This document shows positions 28,180-37,500 of a stretch of 37,500 nt of DNA, one piece after another. The DNA comes from Botryococcus braunii (Eukaryota; Chlorophyta; Trebouxiophyceae), in contig KV908540.1 in assembly GCA_002005505.1 (NCBI GenBank), forward strand, positions 135,001 through 172,500. The letters are read 5' to 3'. The position numbers and the translations under genes are program-made. Each line of letters starts with the position of its first letter. The stretch's first letter is position 1. The notes beneath the pieces are model-generated. The model was not told where the DNA came from, did no database searches, and saw only the letters and a list, made by a program, of their open reading frames with translations.

Positions 28180-28581
28180 AGCCGTACGGTACGGCTACGT
28201 ACTGAGCTCCGAGACTGCACGAGATCCCGCAAAGAACGAAAGAATATGCTGCACAGTTTCCGCCATGAGACGTCCTTTGCACGGAAACAACTTGAAAGTT
28301 TTTGAACTCTTTCATATTCTCTCGGTCCTCGTAATCTGCTTGGAATTGGATTCTGTAGGTCTCACCTGTGTCTGGCGGATACGACAACCTTTAAGGCCGA
28401 AGAAAAGCGTTCCCTGGAGACAAGATGGGCACATCATTAAAATTTCGTCCTGTAGTTTCTTTGAAAGTGTAATATATGCTCCCGAGCAATGTTGCTCACG
28501 GCGTATGGCCGATTCAAGGTTCTTTGAGTGCGCAACCGAAAGGCTAGGCAACAGCCGGGTATTACAAAGCAAATACAAGGC
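28180..28581 (+). promoter_or_regulatory. Upstream region of the carrier gene
   Basis: 402 bp between the retrotransposon and the carrier ATG. It starts with a CCGTACGGTACGG palindromic stretch. No named promoter element is clear. A minus-strand frame here (DTGETYRIQFQADYEDRENM) looks protein-like but has no gene context. Confidence 0.35.
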
Positions 28582-31500
28582 ATGGCTTGTCGAATTAGCA
28601 TAAGAGAGTCATACGATGACCCGTTGGTCATTATTGACGAAAACAAGAATAGCGTCTCGGGGCCTCTGAAAGTATTGTTTGCGGCAGCTGGAGGTCTACG
28701 GGAGAAGTTCAGCGATAGAAAGCCCTGGAATCCACCGATGCAAACCTCTGTAAGTCTTACTAAAAATGACAAATCTTGCACCTCAAGCCACTCCTTCATG
28801 ACAGACTCCACAGGTCTCGGGCAGAAAACAAGGGGAGCCGCAGCCCATTTCGTCTTGGCCACTTTACCGGGCAGTAGTGGCATGTTTATGCCTGCAGAGA
28901 AGTGCACTGTCGTAATTCTTTCTGACACGGTATGCGCAGTAACACTCGAAGTCATACTGCCTAGTGCCCGATACCCTTAAGTCAAGATGGGGTGGCACCT
29001 GATTGCTGACTTAGCAGATAATACTCTTAGATTATTACCACTCAGAAAATACAGCTTAATAGAGGTGATTACGGTGGAGTGCAGTTGCGACACATAGTGG
29101 CTGGGACTGCGGCACGAACAATGGCCCAAGCCTTTATACATCCAATTGACACAATCAAAACCAGGATGCAGGTGAACACACTACATCATTCTATGTCTTT
29201 CTTTACAGGGAAGGTCCGCATGGAGGTTCCATAGAAGATTCATTCATTGAAAACAAGATATGATGGAATGGGAGTTCTTTGCTGGTTGCCACACATTTAT
29301 TCTTTGATGAAATCTGACTGTGTGGAAAAGTCTAGTAATTTGGAACGCTGTTATTGCACTGAAAGTTCTAGTGGCCCAAGGACCATTTGAAGGCTTTTGG
29401 CAAGTGTTCATCCTGTGAAAAATGGAATTTAAGACATTTCAGCTGCAAGTGGGATGGGGTCGGAGTATTTCCAGGCAATGAGGGCTCCAAAGGCAACCCC
29501 TAAGCTCCAGCGATGGCGAACCAGCACAAAGCAGCACCCTGTGGATGTCTATATGGGCCGAAGACGTGTCATGCATTTCAGGAACTGGCTGGTGAAGGTG
29601 CACCCAGAGCTTTTAAGATATAGAGTAGCATCGCTTATTTGAGGCAACACATCACTGGATGTGCTGATCTTTCTTCACACACACTATTGAAATTTGTTTT
29701 TGAGTGATTGTAAATGTCTGTACTAAGCCGTGTGCAATCAGAAAAGTTGTACAATTAGCATATACTAATCCAACGCTTAATTGTCATGTCATTGGATTGT
29801 CATGTATTTGTGACCAATGAGCTCTTTGTTGTAAGTTGCCTATGCTTGCGATTCAATACCTTTGAATCTGGGACATAATTTATCTGTTGGAATGCAGGGG
29901 CCCAAGGATGTCTATTTAGGCCTTACTGGAGCAGTGTTGGGGACCATTCCAACTGCCTTCTTATATTTTTGGGCTTATGAGTGGACCAAGAATAAATTGG
30001 AAGCCCGGAAGCAGTCACAGGCTGTGACCCATATCTTGTCTGCATCCGCTGGGGCAATCCTGTCTGCACTTATACGCGTCCCGACGGACACACTGAAGCA
30101 TCGTGTGCAAGCGTATGTCCTTCCTAATGTTTGGCAGGTCCGCCTACGCTCTTTTCCCACCTGAACAAGGCCACATACTTCGTGTTCCTTGTCTGTTCTG
30201 TCTCACAAGGCTAATTTACTGCTTTTGTAAATTCTTCAAAAAGAGGTGGGTGCCAAACTACCTGAGAATCTTTGTTGTTGGAAGCTTGTTTGTTTTGAGA
30301 ACATAATCATCGATCTGTTACCTGAGCATGGCTGTAACTGTCCTAATCGTGGAACTGGCGAGGACTTGCATTTTCTGGAATTAACTTTTGGTGCCATCGT
30401 TGGCCTTCAGGGGGCAAAGCTTTTGGTGAAGAAGGAAGGCTTTGCTGGCTTGTATTCGGGGTTCATGCCTACCCTGCTGCGAGATGTACCTGAACTAGCT
30501 TTGCAGGTTTGCCACAAGTGAATCTTTGATGTTATGCATTGGTTATTGGCCTTCCTATTTCTTGCGGCTGGCTTGGGGTGATTGTTAGGGATTTGGTGGT
30601 TTTTGATGTTGGGATTCGCAATTCCTCAAGCGTTATGGCACACAGACGAAGGCCTATTGTCAAAGTTGCAAACGTTTGGATCCAGTTGCTCAATTTACTC
30701 CATCAGTCTGATGCATCGCAATAGCATTATCAGGACGCTTACAGTCCGGAAAACTGACCAAGTTGGCAGTCTCCTGACGGTAGGTAATTTTAAATACGTG
30801 TTGGCCATGATTAAGATGATTCAATCTGCATGTGCTTGCCACAGTTTGTCCTGTACGAGCAGCTTCGAAGGACAGTACAAACCAAATCTGGCAGAAACAA
30901 GCTGCCAACATGGCAGCATCTTGTCCTGGGGGGAGCTAGTGGTGCCGCTGCTGCACTGGCCACCATGCCACTGGATTTTGCTAAGACTGTCTTACAATGT
31001 GGATCGTCGTTGCCAGTTCATGAGGTGAGCTGCTTTGTCCCATGCCATCGCCTTCGCCCTTTCTTTACCGTTATGCGTCCTGCTGCACAGAGATCGGCAT
31101 TTTAATATATGTATATAAATCTTTGCGTGAGTTTCCTTGCAATAAGAAAATTATGGCTGTGAAGCAGGTCTTTCACCATGCTTACTACCATGCTGTGGGT
31201 GGCTGTTTTGTTACGTTAGAATCCAATGGACGTGCTTAATACCCTGTTGCGCTTAACCCTGCAATGACATTACTGTTTGCCAGACATCCAAGGCATCTGG
31301 ACTGCAAGACGCCCCCTTGCAAGAAGGTCTGTGGATGTGCAGGTGGTTATCCAGACAGTCAGGGAGAAGGGCATGAGCGGACTTTTCACTGGCCTTGGGC
31401 CACGGGTGACCCAAGTGGCCGTGATGTCGGCAGTGTTTTTTACTCTCTTTGAATTCTGGTGAGTTCGTTGCTCACTAATCTAAATTATTGTTGGACATAC

Positions 31501-32032
31501 ACAGTTTATTACATGTACGTGACATTTGGTTCCAGATGAGGATTGTGTCACTCATATTCCATTTTTGGGCATGAAACAAGTGTGTAAAGCAAGAGGTTTG
31601 CGTCGGTCGCAATTGATCCTTCTTTCTCATGATAAAGCCTGATGAGGGGCTGTCAAGACTGATGACTATTGAGCAGTGCCTTCCTCTTGCGAGTATACAG
31701 ATGCGTTAGTATTCCGTCATTCATACAGATGCGTCATCAATGTTCATCCCTAGGACCGAATTATTTTGTTGGAAATTGTGTTTGTGTTGCAGCATTGAAA
31801 TAGCTGATTTTGAAGTACCTTTCAAGTGCACTATCATTTATGCATTCAAGGCTTTCAGGGAGTGTAGCCAGTATACGCATATATTCTGTGATATGAATTA
31901 CATCTTTTCTCTGGTGGTTGGGATAGGAAATCCCAGCTGAAATTCAACCGACTTGCCAATGACCGGGTCTTGAACCAGAAACTGTGGAGAAAAGATCGGA
32001 ACCACGTATGGAAGAGACAATTTGTTCTTTGA
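28582..32032 (+). CDS. Mitochondrial carrier family protein, S-adenosylmethionine-carrier type, 7 exons
   Basis: Inner-membrane (or plastid-envelope) metabolite transporter. Exons: 28582-28749, 29085-29171 (or to 29213), 29898-30137, 30411-30506, 30845-31024, 31343-31458, 31927-32032. Joins are phase 0, the last phase 2; 330 aa, or 344 with the longer exon 2. The three carrier repeats show the P-x-[DE]-x-x-[KR] signatures HPIDTIKTRMQ (about residue 76), VPTDTLKHRVQA (about 147) and MPLDFAKTVLQ (about 239), with GLYSGF and GLFTGLGPRV after repeats 2 and 3. RVPTDxxKxRxQ, LLRDVPELALQF and PLDFAKT resemble the SAM carrier group (plant SAMC/SAMTL). The longer exon 2 (donor AAG|GTCCGC) restores the usual repeat 1 loop length. 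The 56-residue N-terminal exon may target the organelle. The substrate is inferred, not shown. Confidence 0.9.
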
Positions 32033-32430
32033 AGTCAGGGCGTTGATCTATCAGCTGCATCCTTGCGCCCCATGAAGTTTACCCTCAGGGCAGCTCCAAG
32101 TTTATTATGTCGATTTTGATGCATTTTGATATCCTTGGTTTGAAATGGTTTATTCTTACATTGTTTCTTGGCCATGGGGTCCAGAGGATGCTCAGGTGAT
32201 GCTTCGTATTGTAAGTAGTGATGTCAGTTTCGAGCCTTCCTATATTATCATGGGAGCACTCAGTATCAGTGGTGCTTTGGTAAAGGGTATGACGTCATGA
32301 CTTGCCCTTCGTGCAGGGTCCACGTATCATGTTTAGAGTAACTGTTGAAATCGAATTGTTTAATTACCTTGATGTTTAGGATCGTGACTGCTGTACTGCA
32401 GTTATCACGCCGGTTCCATCTCTTGTTTAA
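32033..32430. other. Carrier 3' flank
   Basis: Non-coding. A TGTAA pentamer, the poly(A) signal of chlorophyte algae, occurs at 32210-32214, about 180 bp past the stop codon. It is suggestive only. Confidence 0.35.
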
Positions 32431-32734
32431 TAATGGGAGGTAGCTACCCCACATTGTTATGGTTATAATCATGACCGGCTAGAACTGGCGGCATGGTTGG
32501 CTGTAAATGCTGGATTCTGTGTTTCAGTCAACCTTGCTGGCCACCACATGTAAGTAAATGCTGGATTCTGTGTTTCAGTGAACCTCGTTTAACAATATTG
32601 TTGCCTCCATTAATGGGAGGCAGCTACCTCCCATTGTTATAACTCAAGTTAATCATGACTGGTGAGAACTCGCCAGGTATGTGGTTGGCTGTAAATGCCG
32701 GATTTTGTGTTTCAGTCAACCTTGCTGGGCATCA

Positions 32735-32742
<8 letters not shown>
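32431..32742 (+). repeat. 180-bp spaced imperfect duplication
   Basis: The block starting TAATGGGAGGTAGCTACC at 32431 recurs at 32611. Both run through CATTGTTAT, AATCATGAC, GGTTGGCTGTAAATGC and TGTTTCAGTCAACCTTGC to CACATGTA. A third partial copy of the GTAAATGCTGGATTCTGTG part lies at about 32554-32585. Confidence 0.88.
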
Positions 32743-32892
<150 letters not shown>

Positions 32893-32947
32893 ACATACAT
32901 ATGCTTATTGGTCGCATCAAGATATATGTAGGAAGAATTCTTTCACC

Positions 32948-32981
32948 ATATATGTTTAGCACGATCGTGCTAAACATATAT
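32948..32981 (+). repeat. 34-bp perfect palindrome
   Basis: The arms ATATATGTTTAGCACGA and TCGTGCTAAACATATAT meet at the centre without a loop. Confidence 0.97.
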
Positions 32982-32988
32982 CGCGATG

Positions 32989-33106
32989 TTTGCAGAATGA
33001 TGCTGGTCAACCTATCCAGGCAGCGTCCAACACACAGATGAATTTGATCAAATTCATTTGTGTGTTGGACGCTGCCTGGATAGGTTGACCAGCATCATTA
33101 TGCAAA
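32989..33106 (+). repeat. 118-bp near-perfect palindrome
   Basis: 59-bp arms meet at TTGA|TCAA (centre 33047/33048). One arm reads ...CTATCCAGGCAGCGTCCAAC..., the other is its reverse complement. Only two pairs mismatch (the G at 32995 and the G at 33037 against their partners). Confidence 0.97.
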
Positions 33107-34140
33107 CTCATGAGGGGTTCGTTTCAAGGGCAAGAACGTTGAGGCTAATTGTGTAACACCCCGTTCGTTATCTAATTTCCGGAATTGTGTACTAGTATGA
33201 GGCAAACATTAGTGATGCGTTGTCTTATCCTTGAAGGACACGCAAGCATGTGCGCACGGCAGTAGAATGAATTGAATCACTCCTTTTGTGGCTAGCGAGA
33301 TGTAGCAGTAGTATAACTTATGGACGGTGTGGAATTCGAATTGACCCAAAGCGTTCAATAATTGTTCAGTTCAAGGTGTGCGTTGGAGAGAGAGTAAATG
33401 TTGTTCAGAATGGGAGTAGCAAGTAAGCTGGAAGGCATGCACATGACGTCCAATTCTTGAAACTTGCACGTTTCAAGAATCACTCGATTGATTTTCTTGG
33501 TAAAGGGACATATGCCTACTCACTGGGGAGTGGCAATATATTGGCCACACATGGCTTATTCTCCATGACCTCAAGGAAGGCTTGGCAGAAGACATGTTAT
33601 CTTCCCCATTCTGGGAAGTCTTGATTTGATAGATCTTGGGCCGAGACATTGTCCTTGGGCGACGTGATAGTCTGTTCCAAGAGCAGTCATCTGTCGCAGT
33701 ATGTACCACCTGCTTAATGCAGACTTTTTCTCTGACTTCATGTTTGACTTTCTAATTTACTTCTAGCATTGATGAAGCCGCCGTATGAGGGCGGTCACAA
33801 ACATATCAGACGGCTCTCAGATAGACATCCAGGCTGAAGAGAGGTCATGTTGGCATTCAATGTGCAGAATGTTTAAGCCGAATAACTGTCTTAAGTGCAG
33901 CCAGGCGGGTTTTCCCTGATGGGAAACATCAACATTGACCAATGTGCTTTAGATCCGTAGCGCCACCTCATCGTTGTTAACAAATTTAAGCTGCAGTAGT
34001 AGCATTCTCTTGGGGAGCATAAATGCATATACAGATGTATATATGACGTATACATGTATATACAGACATCGTGGGGTACTTCATTTTGGAGTCCATATAG
34101 CTAATGTGCTGTGTTAATTGGGAATGGAGTCAATCTGACC
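33107..34140. other. Non-coding stretch with no recognisable gene
   Basis: Open frames are short and none shows a known motif. A TATATA-rich segment with small inverted repeats lies near 34030-34070. Confidence 0.4.
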
Positions 34141-34740
34141 GATTAACCATGTGTCATACATGTATTGGTTTTAGGGTATACGGGGTTTAGAATTACCCAC
34201 CCGCGGCCAAATAGACCAAAAGAACGAGATATAATATCCTCCCGGGAGGATATCGGGCCCGGGCGATGTGGGAATCCCCCTGCTGGAGGGGTGGTAGAGA
34301 GGGAAAGGGGTGTGGGGAGAGACAAAGGAGGGGTGGGGAGAGGGCGCACGCACGAGCGAGAGAGGGGGGGGGGGGAAGCAGTGTACGCATATGGTGGAGG
34401 CCCCCAAGACAATCACAGAGGTGTCATCATTCGGAGCACCCCATCGCACCACCAAAGTGTACTTGAGGGAACAACCAGCCCAGGGAGACAGGAAATACCA
34501 AGCCTGGCACGTAGCATGAGACAGGGCCAAAACGTTGAAAGCGACCAATATGTTGCTCCAGCGAAAATCCGTGGCTGCGGTAATGATATCAACACAATGG
34601 GTGTGTCTGGATGGACACAGTACTGCCAAAAAGCAGTAGGCGATGAGGCAGAGTAGATTGTGTAGGAGGTCATATGCATGCATCTTTTTGTCAAATTCCC
34701 GATCCGCAGGCAAATATCTTTAAGTGTTAACACTACTCAG
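34141..34740. other. Unrecognised, possibly decayed mobile-element sequence
   Basis: Long overlapping open frames exist on both strands (plus 34165-34656, minus 34713-34171), helped by a GA/GGG-rich stretch at 34292-34378. A 20-bp perfect palindrome, ATATCCTCCC/GGGAGGATAT, lies at 34234-34253 directly before GGGCCCGGGC. No family is recognised. Confidence 0.35.
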
Positions 34741-35528
34741 CAACAAGTTCCTGGCTACAATTAAAAATCCATAAATGGTATTCCCTGCTCGTTTCCCCTG
34801 CAAGCAATTTGCGGGGTGAAGGAAATCATCCATAGGTTTTGCAATAATCACGATATCTTGATGATTGATGATTTCCAACAAAGGCTAAATGACAGTGAGA
34901 TTTGACAAGCCTCACAGTAAGAGAAAAAGTGAAGTACTACTAAAACTACTAAACCATCCTCACTGGTTCTGAATGTGGCTGGACAGACTTCATCTTCGTC
35001 AATGTTACCGTCGTGTATGTAAAACGACAAACCGGGTCACCAGATAGGCTTGATTCTTTATTCTAAACCGGGTCAGCGCAAGACCCCAAGGGTTCGTGCT
35101 GTCACTGTGCCATGACTGTTACCTCCATCAGGCAGCAAGCTGGAGGCCCAACGCAGTAATAATGTTACTGACATAACAACAGAACGACATATTCCATCAC
35201 AACTCTTATGCTGATGGCTTGGTTCAAGTGCCCTTAACACGCTCCAAGAGGGCTGTTACCACCGGCTGAAAACGTACCAACAGGGCAAGAACCAGCCTTC
35301 AGTCCCCACCGCAACCGGCCACACCTCCCTACACATTTACCTCTGAGAAAGCACACAGCCGCAAACCATAGAAAGCTAAACCATAGAAAGCTATTTTTGT
35401 ATGCGGTTAGAATAGGCTTCACTCTTAATTCTAAACCATAGAAAGCTAAAAGCCGGAATCTTTTCTCAAGGGAAAGCGTGTCGTCAATTGCCTCCCAAGG
35501 GCCGATACAGGTAACCAAGGCGAGCCCT

Positions 35529-35909
35529 TCAAGACCAAAAAAATGTTGCCTGACGCACTAATCCCTGCATACTTTCAGGACGCCATCTTAAACCATATGA
35601 ATGCCAGCCAGGGTCTTCACCAATAGCCTGATGCACCAACTGATGGGGTTCAAGCTTCGGACCTTTGAAGGTTCTAACTGGGGGCCACAGGAATTCCTGT
35701 AGACCCCCAGTTCTTTTGCCCGAGCCACAAACCCTCCTGGGACTAGTCCCTCGGCCAGCAGGGAAGTGCCACCATAGCTGCATTGAAGTCCGGCCCGCTA
35801 ATGCAGCCAGAATGGGAATCACCCATGCCGCAGATGCATCCTCCTTCACCGGCAAAGAGTGAAGCACGAATGACATGGTGCCCACGGTGCGTCTCCTGCT
35901 TTTCAGCAC
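35529..35909 (-). other. Unrecognised 126-codon open frame
   Basis: A minus-strand frame from an in-frame start near 35909, with WVIPILAALAGRTSMQLWWH and a tryptophan-rich C-terminal half. I recognise no family, and neighbouring sequence (35040-35460) contains repeated pieces such as AAACCATAGAAAGCTA (three times, about 35364-35450). A decayed repeat element is as likely as a gene. Confidence 0.3.
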
Positions 35910-36696
35910 AACTTCAGAATGACATCAGGGCTTAAGTTCAAATTCCTATATGATCTTCGTCTTTCTCTCCCACATTCTTTTCAATGGCTTAGGTAACTAC
36001 CATGATAGTTATATTGTTACACACATTGCACAATGAGAATCATGTATGACTTCAAGGCCTACATCCTCAGCCCATTTAGTCCTCTGCCTACTGAGCCACA
36101 CCGAGCTCACCACGACAGCGAGCAGATATTACTGGTTTCAAGTTATATTTATCCAAGGCAAGGGATTCAAGTTCCTGCAAACACCGGTAAAAAGATACTC
36201 ATTCAGTGGCTTAAAGGCGGTGCCGCGCTCGTGATGTAATATTGCGACCTGCGGGTCCTAGCCTGTTAGGGAGAGCAACAGTAATGTTGCTAGAGGCCAC
36301 CACGGTACCCCACCTAGATTGCCAAGACCTTGTCACCACATAGCCTGAGCATGTGGATAATACCGTGCGTGGCCTCTGCAAGTTGATAGTACCCACTGGG
36401 TATGCAAGTGAGTTCCCAACACTAACTTCGCCCGTATATGATGTTAACGGCGAAGGAACTGTCGAGACTTTTGAACAAGCATGAACTCTCATGCTAGGTC
36501 AAAACTTCAAAGTACTACATAAGTGCAGCACGGTCCAAAGAGGCCAAATCACGTTGATAACACGTCATTAACAAGCTTCAGTACCCAGGCAAGCACGCAG
36601 GTACAAAAGCATGGCTTCGTCTGACACCACATCCCCACTTGAACTGGTTGTATTTCAGCTGAGGGGTAAAATAACTGGCTATAGCTATCCAGCCAG

Positions 36697-36781
36697 TTTA
36701 AAATAGACTCTACAACCTATACACTCTGTAACCTCCACTTATAAAATAGACTCTATAACCTATACACTCTATAACCTCCTC
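36697..36781 (+). repeat. Short tandem duplication, period about 44 bp
   Basis: AAAATAGACTCTA-AACCTATACACTCT-TAACCTCC occurs twice in a row (from about 36699 and 36743). Self-complementary CTGGCTATAGCTATCCAGCCAG lies just before it. Confidence 0.8.
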
Positions 36782-37500
36782 CTCTATTTAGCTATAGTCA
36801 GAGTCCAAAGGAGAAGGTTATAAAGAGTATCTCCTTGGCAGAAGCACCTACTACATCCTGGATATGGTAGGTGACACGCATATCTGCGCTTTGTAAAAGT
36901 AAAAGCGCACGTCCTGAACCTATCCTTTTTCAGGCCTGAAGGCACTAGTGCTGCGCACAAAGAAGGATGTAGTCAATCTATTATAGTAAGCGACCAAATT
37001 CCATCTATGAGCGGTCATGACCTCTTCAGGTCAGTTGGTGTGATGCATGGGCTTATGCAGAGATTAGATGGTCTGCAAACATGTGTGGAATCTCCCACAA
37101 GCTCATCACCTGGGAGATTTGAACCCCTTCTGATTGGAATATGGCCAACAGCATAACAAAGCACACAACATCTACTCTGTTCGTGCAATGACACAATATG
37201 AACGTCCTTTTTAAGGCTCACACTGCAGGTACCCGAAGGCCCCTCCTCTGGCAGGTGCAAAACTAACTCTCCCCTCCCACTGAAACATGTCTGGCAGGCT
37301 CGGACACCGCCTCTGGACTGCAGTAGCTGAGTTGGAGTTGCAAGAAGACGAGAGAACCCTCATTCATAACCCTGTGTGACAATCGAAAGGGGGCTGCTAG
37401 ATTGGGAGAAACTGGACGTACTGCCTGTACCATAGGTAGAACCACTGTTACTGGATTGTATACACATTGCCTGTACCAGAAGTAGAGCCACACACCAGGC
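36782..37500. other. Right end of window, no gene recognised
   Basis: Minus-strand open frames at 37260-37015 and 37493-37263 have no recognisable motif and no splice context that I could follow. A gene entering from the right edge cannot be excluded. Confidence 0.35.

Noticed and set aside
28136..28387. Minus-strand frame DTGETYRIQFQADYEDRENM as a gene cut by the retrotransposon
   Set aside because: It looks protein-like for about 30 residues but has no start, splice partner or family match, and runs into repeat A1.
29454..29642. Open frame in carrier intron 2 (EYFQAMRAPKATPKLQRW)
   Set aside because: No acceptor gives the phase needed between exons 2 and 3, and the sequence does not resemble a carrier repeat.
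34165..34713. Overlapping 160-180-codon frames on both strands as genes
   Set aside because: They depend on a GA/G-rich low-complexity stretch and show no family motif; only noted as unrecognised sequence.
37085..37140. tRNA-like string (GGTTCAAATC on the minus strand)
   Set aside because: No matching acceptor, D or anticodon stems around it.

Overview
The window is nuclear DNA of an intron-rich eukaryote, most likely a green alga (green lineage; species not identified). The reasons are a SERRATE homologue with the plant-type C-terminus, spliceosomal GT-AG introns of about 85 to 1,700 nt, very long (TG)n, (GA)n, (CT)n and (AT)n tracts, and a split-direct-repeat tyrosine-recombinase retrotransposon whose layout resembles Kangaroo of Volvox. 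I found no bacterial-style operon, no CRISPR array and no convincing tRNA or rRNA gene.

Layout. 1-405 (minus): 5' part of a DRE2/anamorsin-like gene running off the left edge. 930-1746 (minus): decayed C-terminal piece of a LINE-type retroelement. 2685-9804 (plus): SERRATE/ARS2, rebuilt here as 13 exons and 688 codons, followed by a 398-bp tandem duplication that carries an extra copy of its last 12 codons. About 11.4-14.96 kb (minus): zinc-independent MDR/quinone-oxidoreductase-like gene, eight firm exons plus less certain 3' exons. 15.6-16.2 kb: a large microsatellite block. 17348-19644 (minus): spliceosomal SmD2, three exons and 106 aa, whose 1.7-kb second intron holds about 0.9 kb of microsatellite. 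19920-28179: an 8.26-kb retrotransposon with identical split direct repeats, gag and RT/RNase H on the minus strand and a convergent, intron-containing tyrosine recombinase on the plus strand. 28582-32032 (plus): mitochondrial carrier of the S-adenosylmethionine-carrier type, seven exons. 32-37.5 kb: non-coding as far as I can tell, with duplicated segments, an (AT)n tract, two back-to-back palindromes and small tandem repeats.

How the parts relate. The host genes are unrelated single-copy housekeeping genes: cytosolic Fe-S assembly, RNA processing, a redox enzyme, splicing and metabolite transport. The one genetic system with cooperating parts is the retrotransposon. Its repeat order B2-A2-B1-internal-A1 on the plus strand is the split-direct-repeat arrangement. 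The inner A2/B1 junction is exactly what joining the two outer ends would give, with an AT core. A 15-bp sequence made of four GGG runs with one-base loops sits only between B2 and A2. The RT and gag frames carry apparent single-base shifts although the repeats are identical, so this copy looks recent but may already be defective.

All exon models are by eye from frame, phase and splice consensus. No alignment, transcript or database search was possible.
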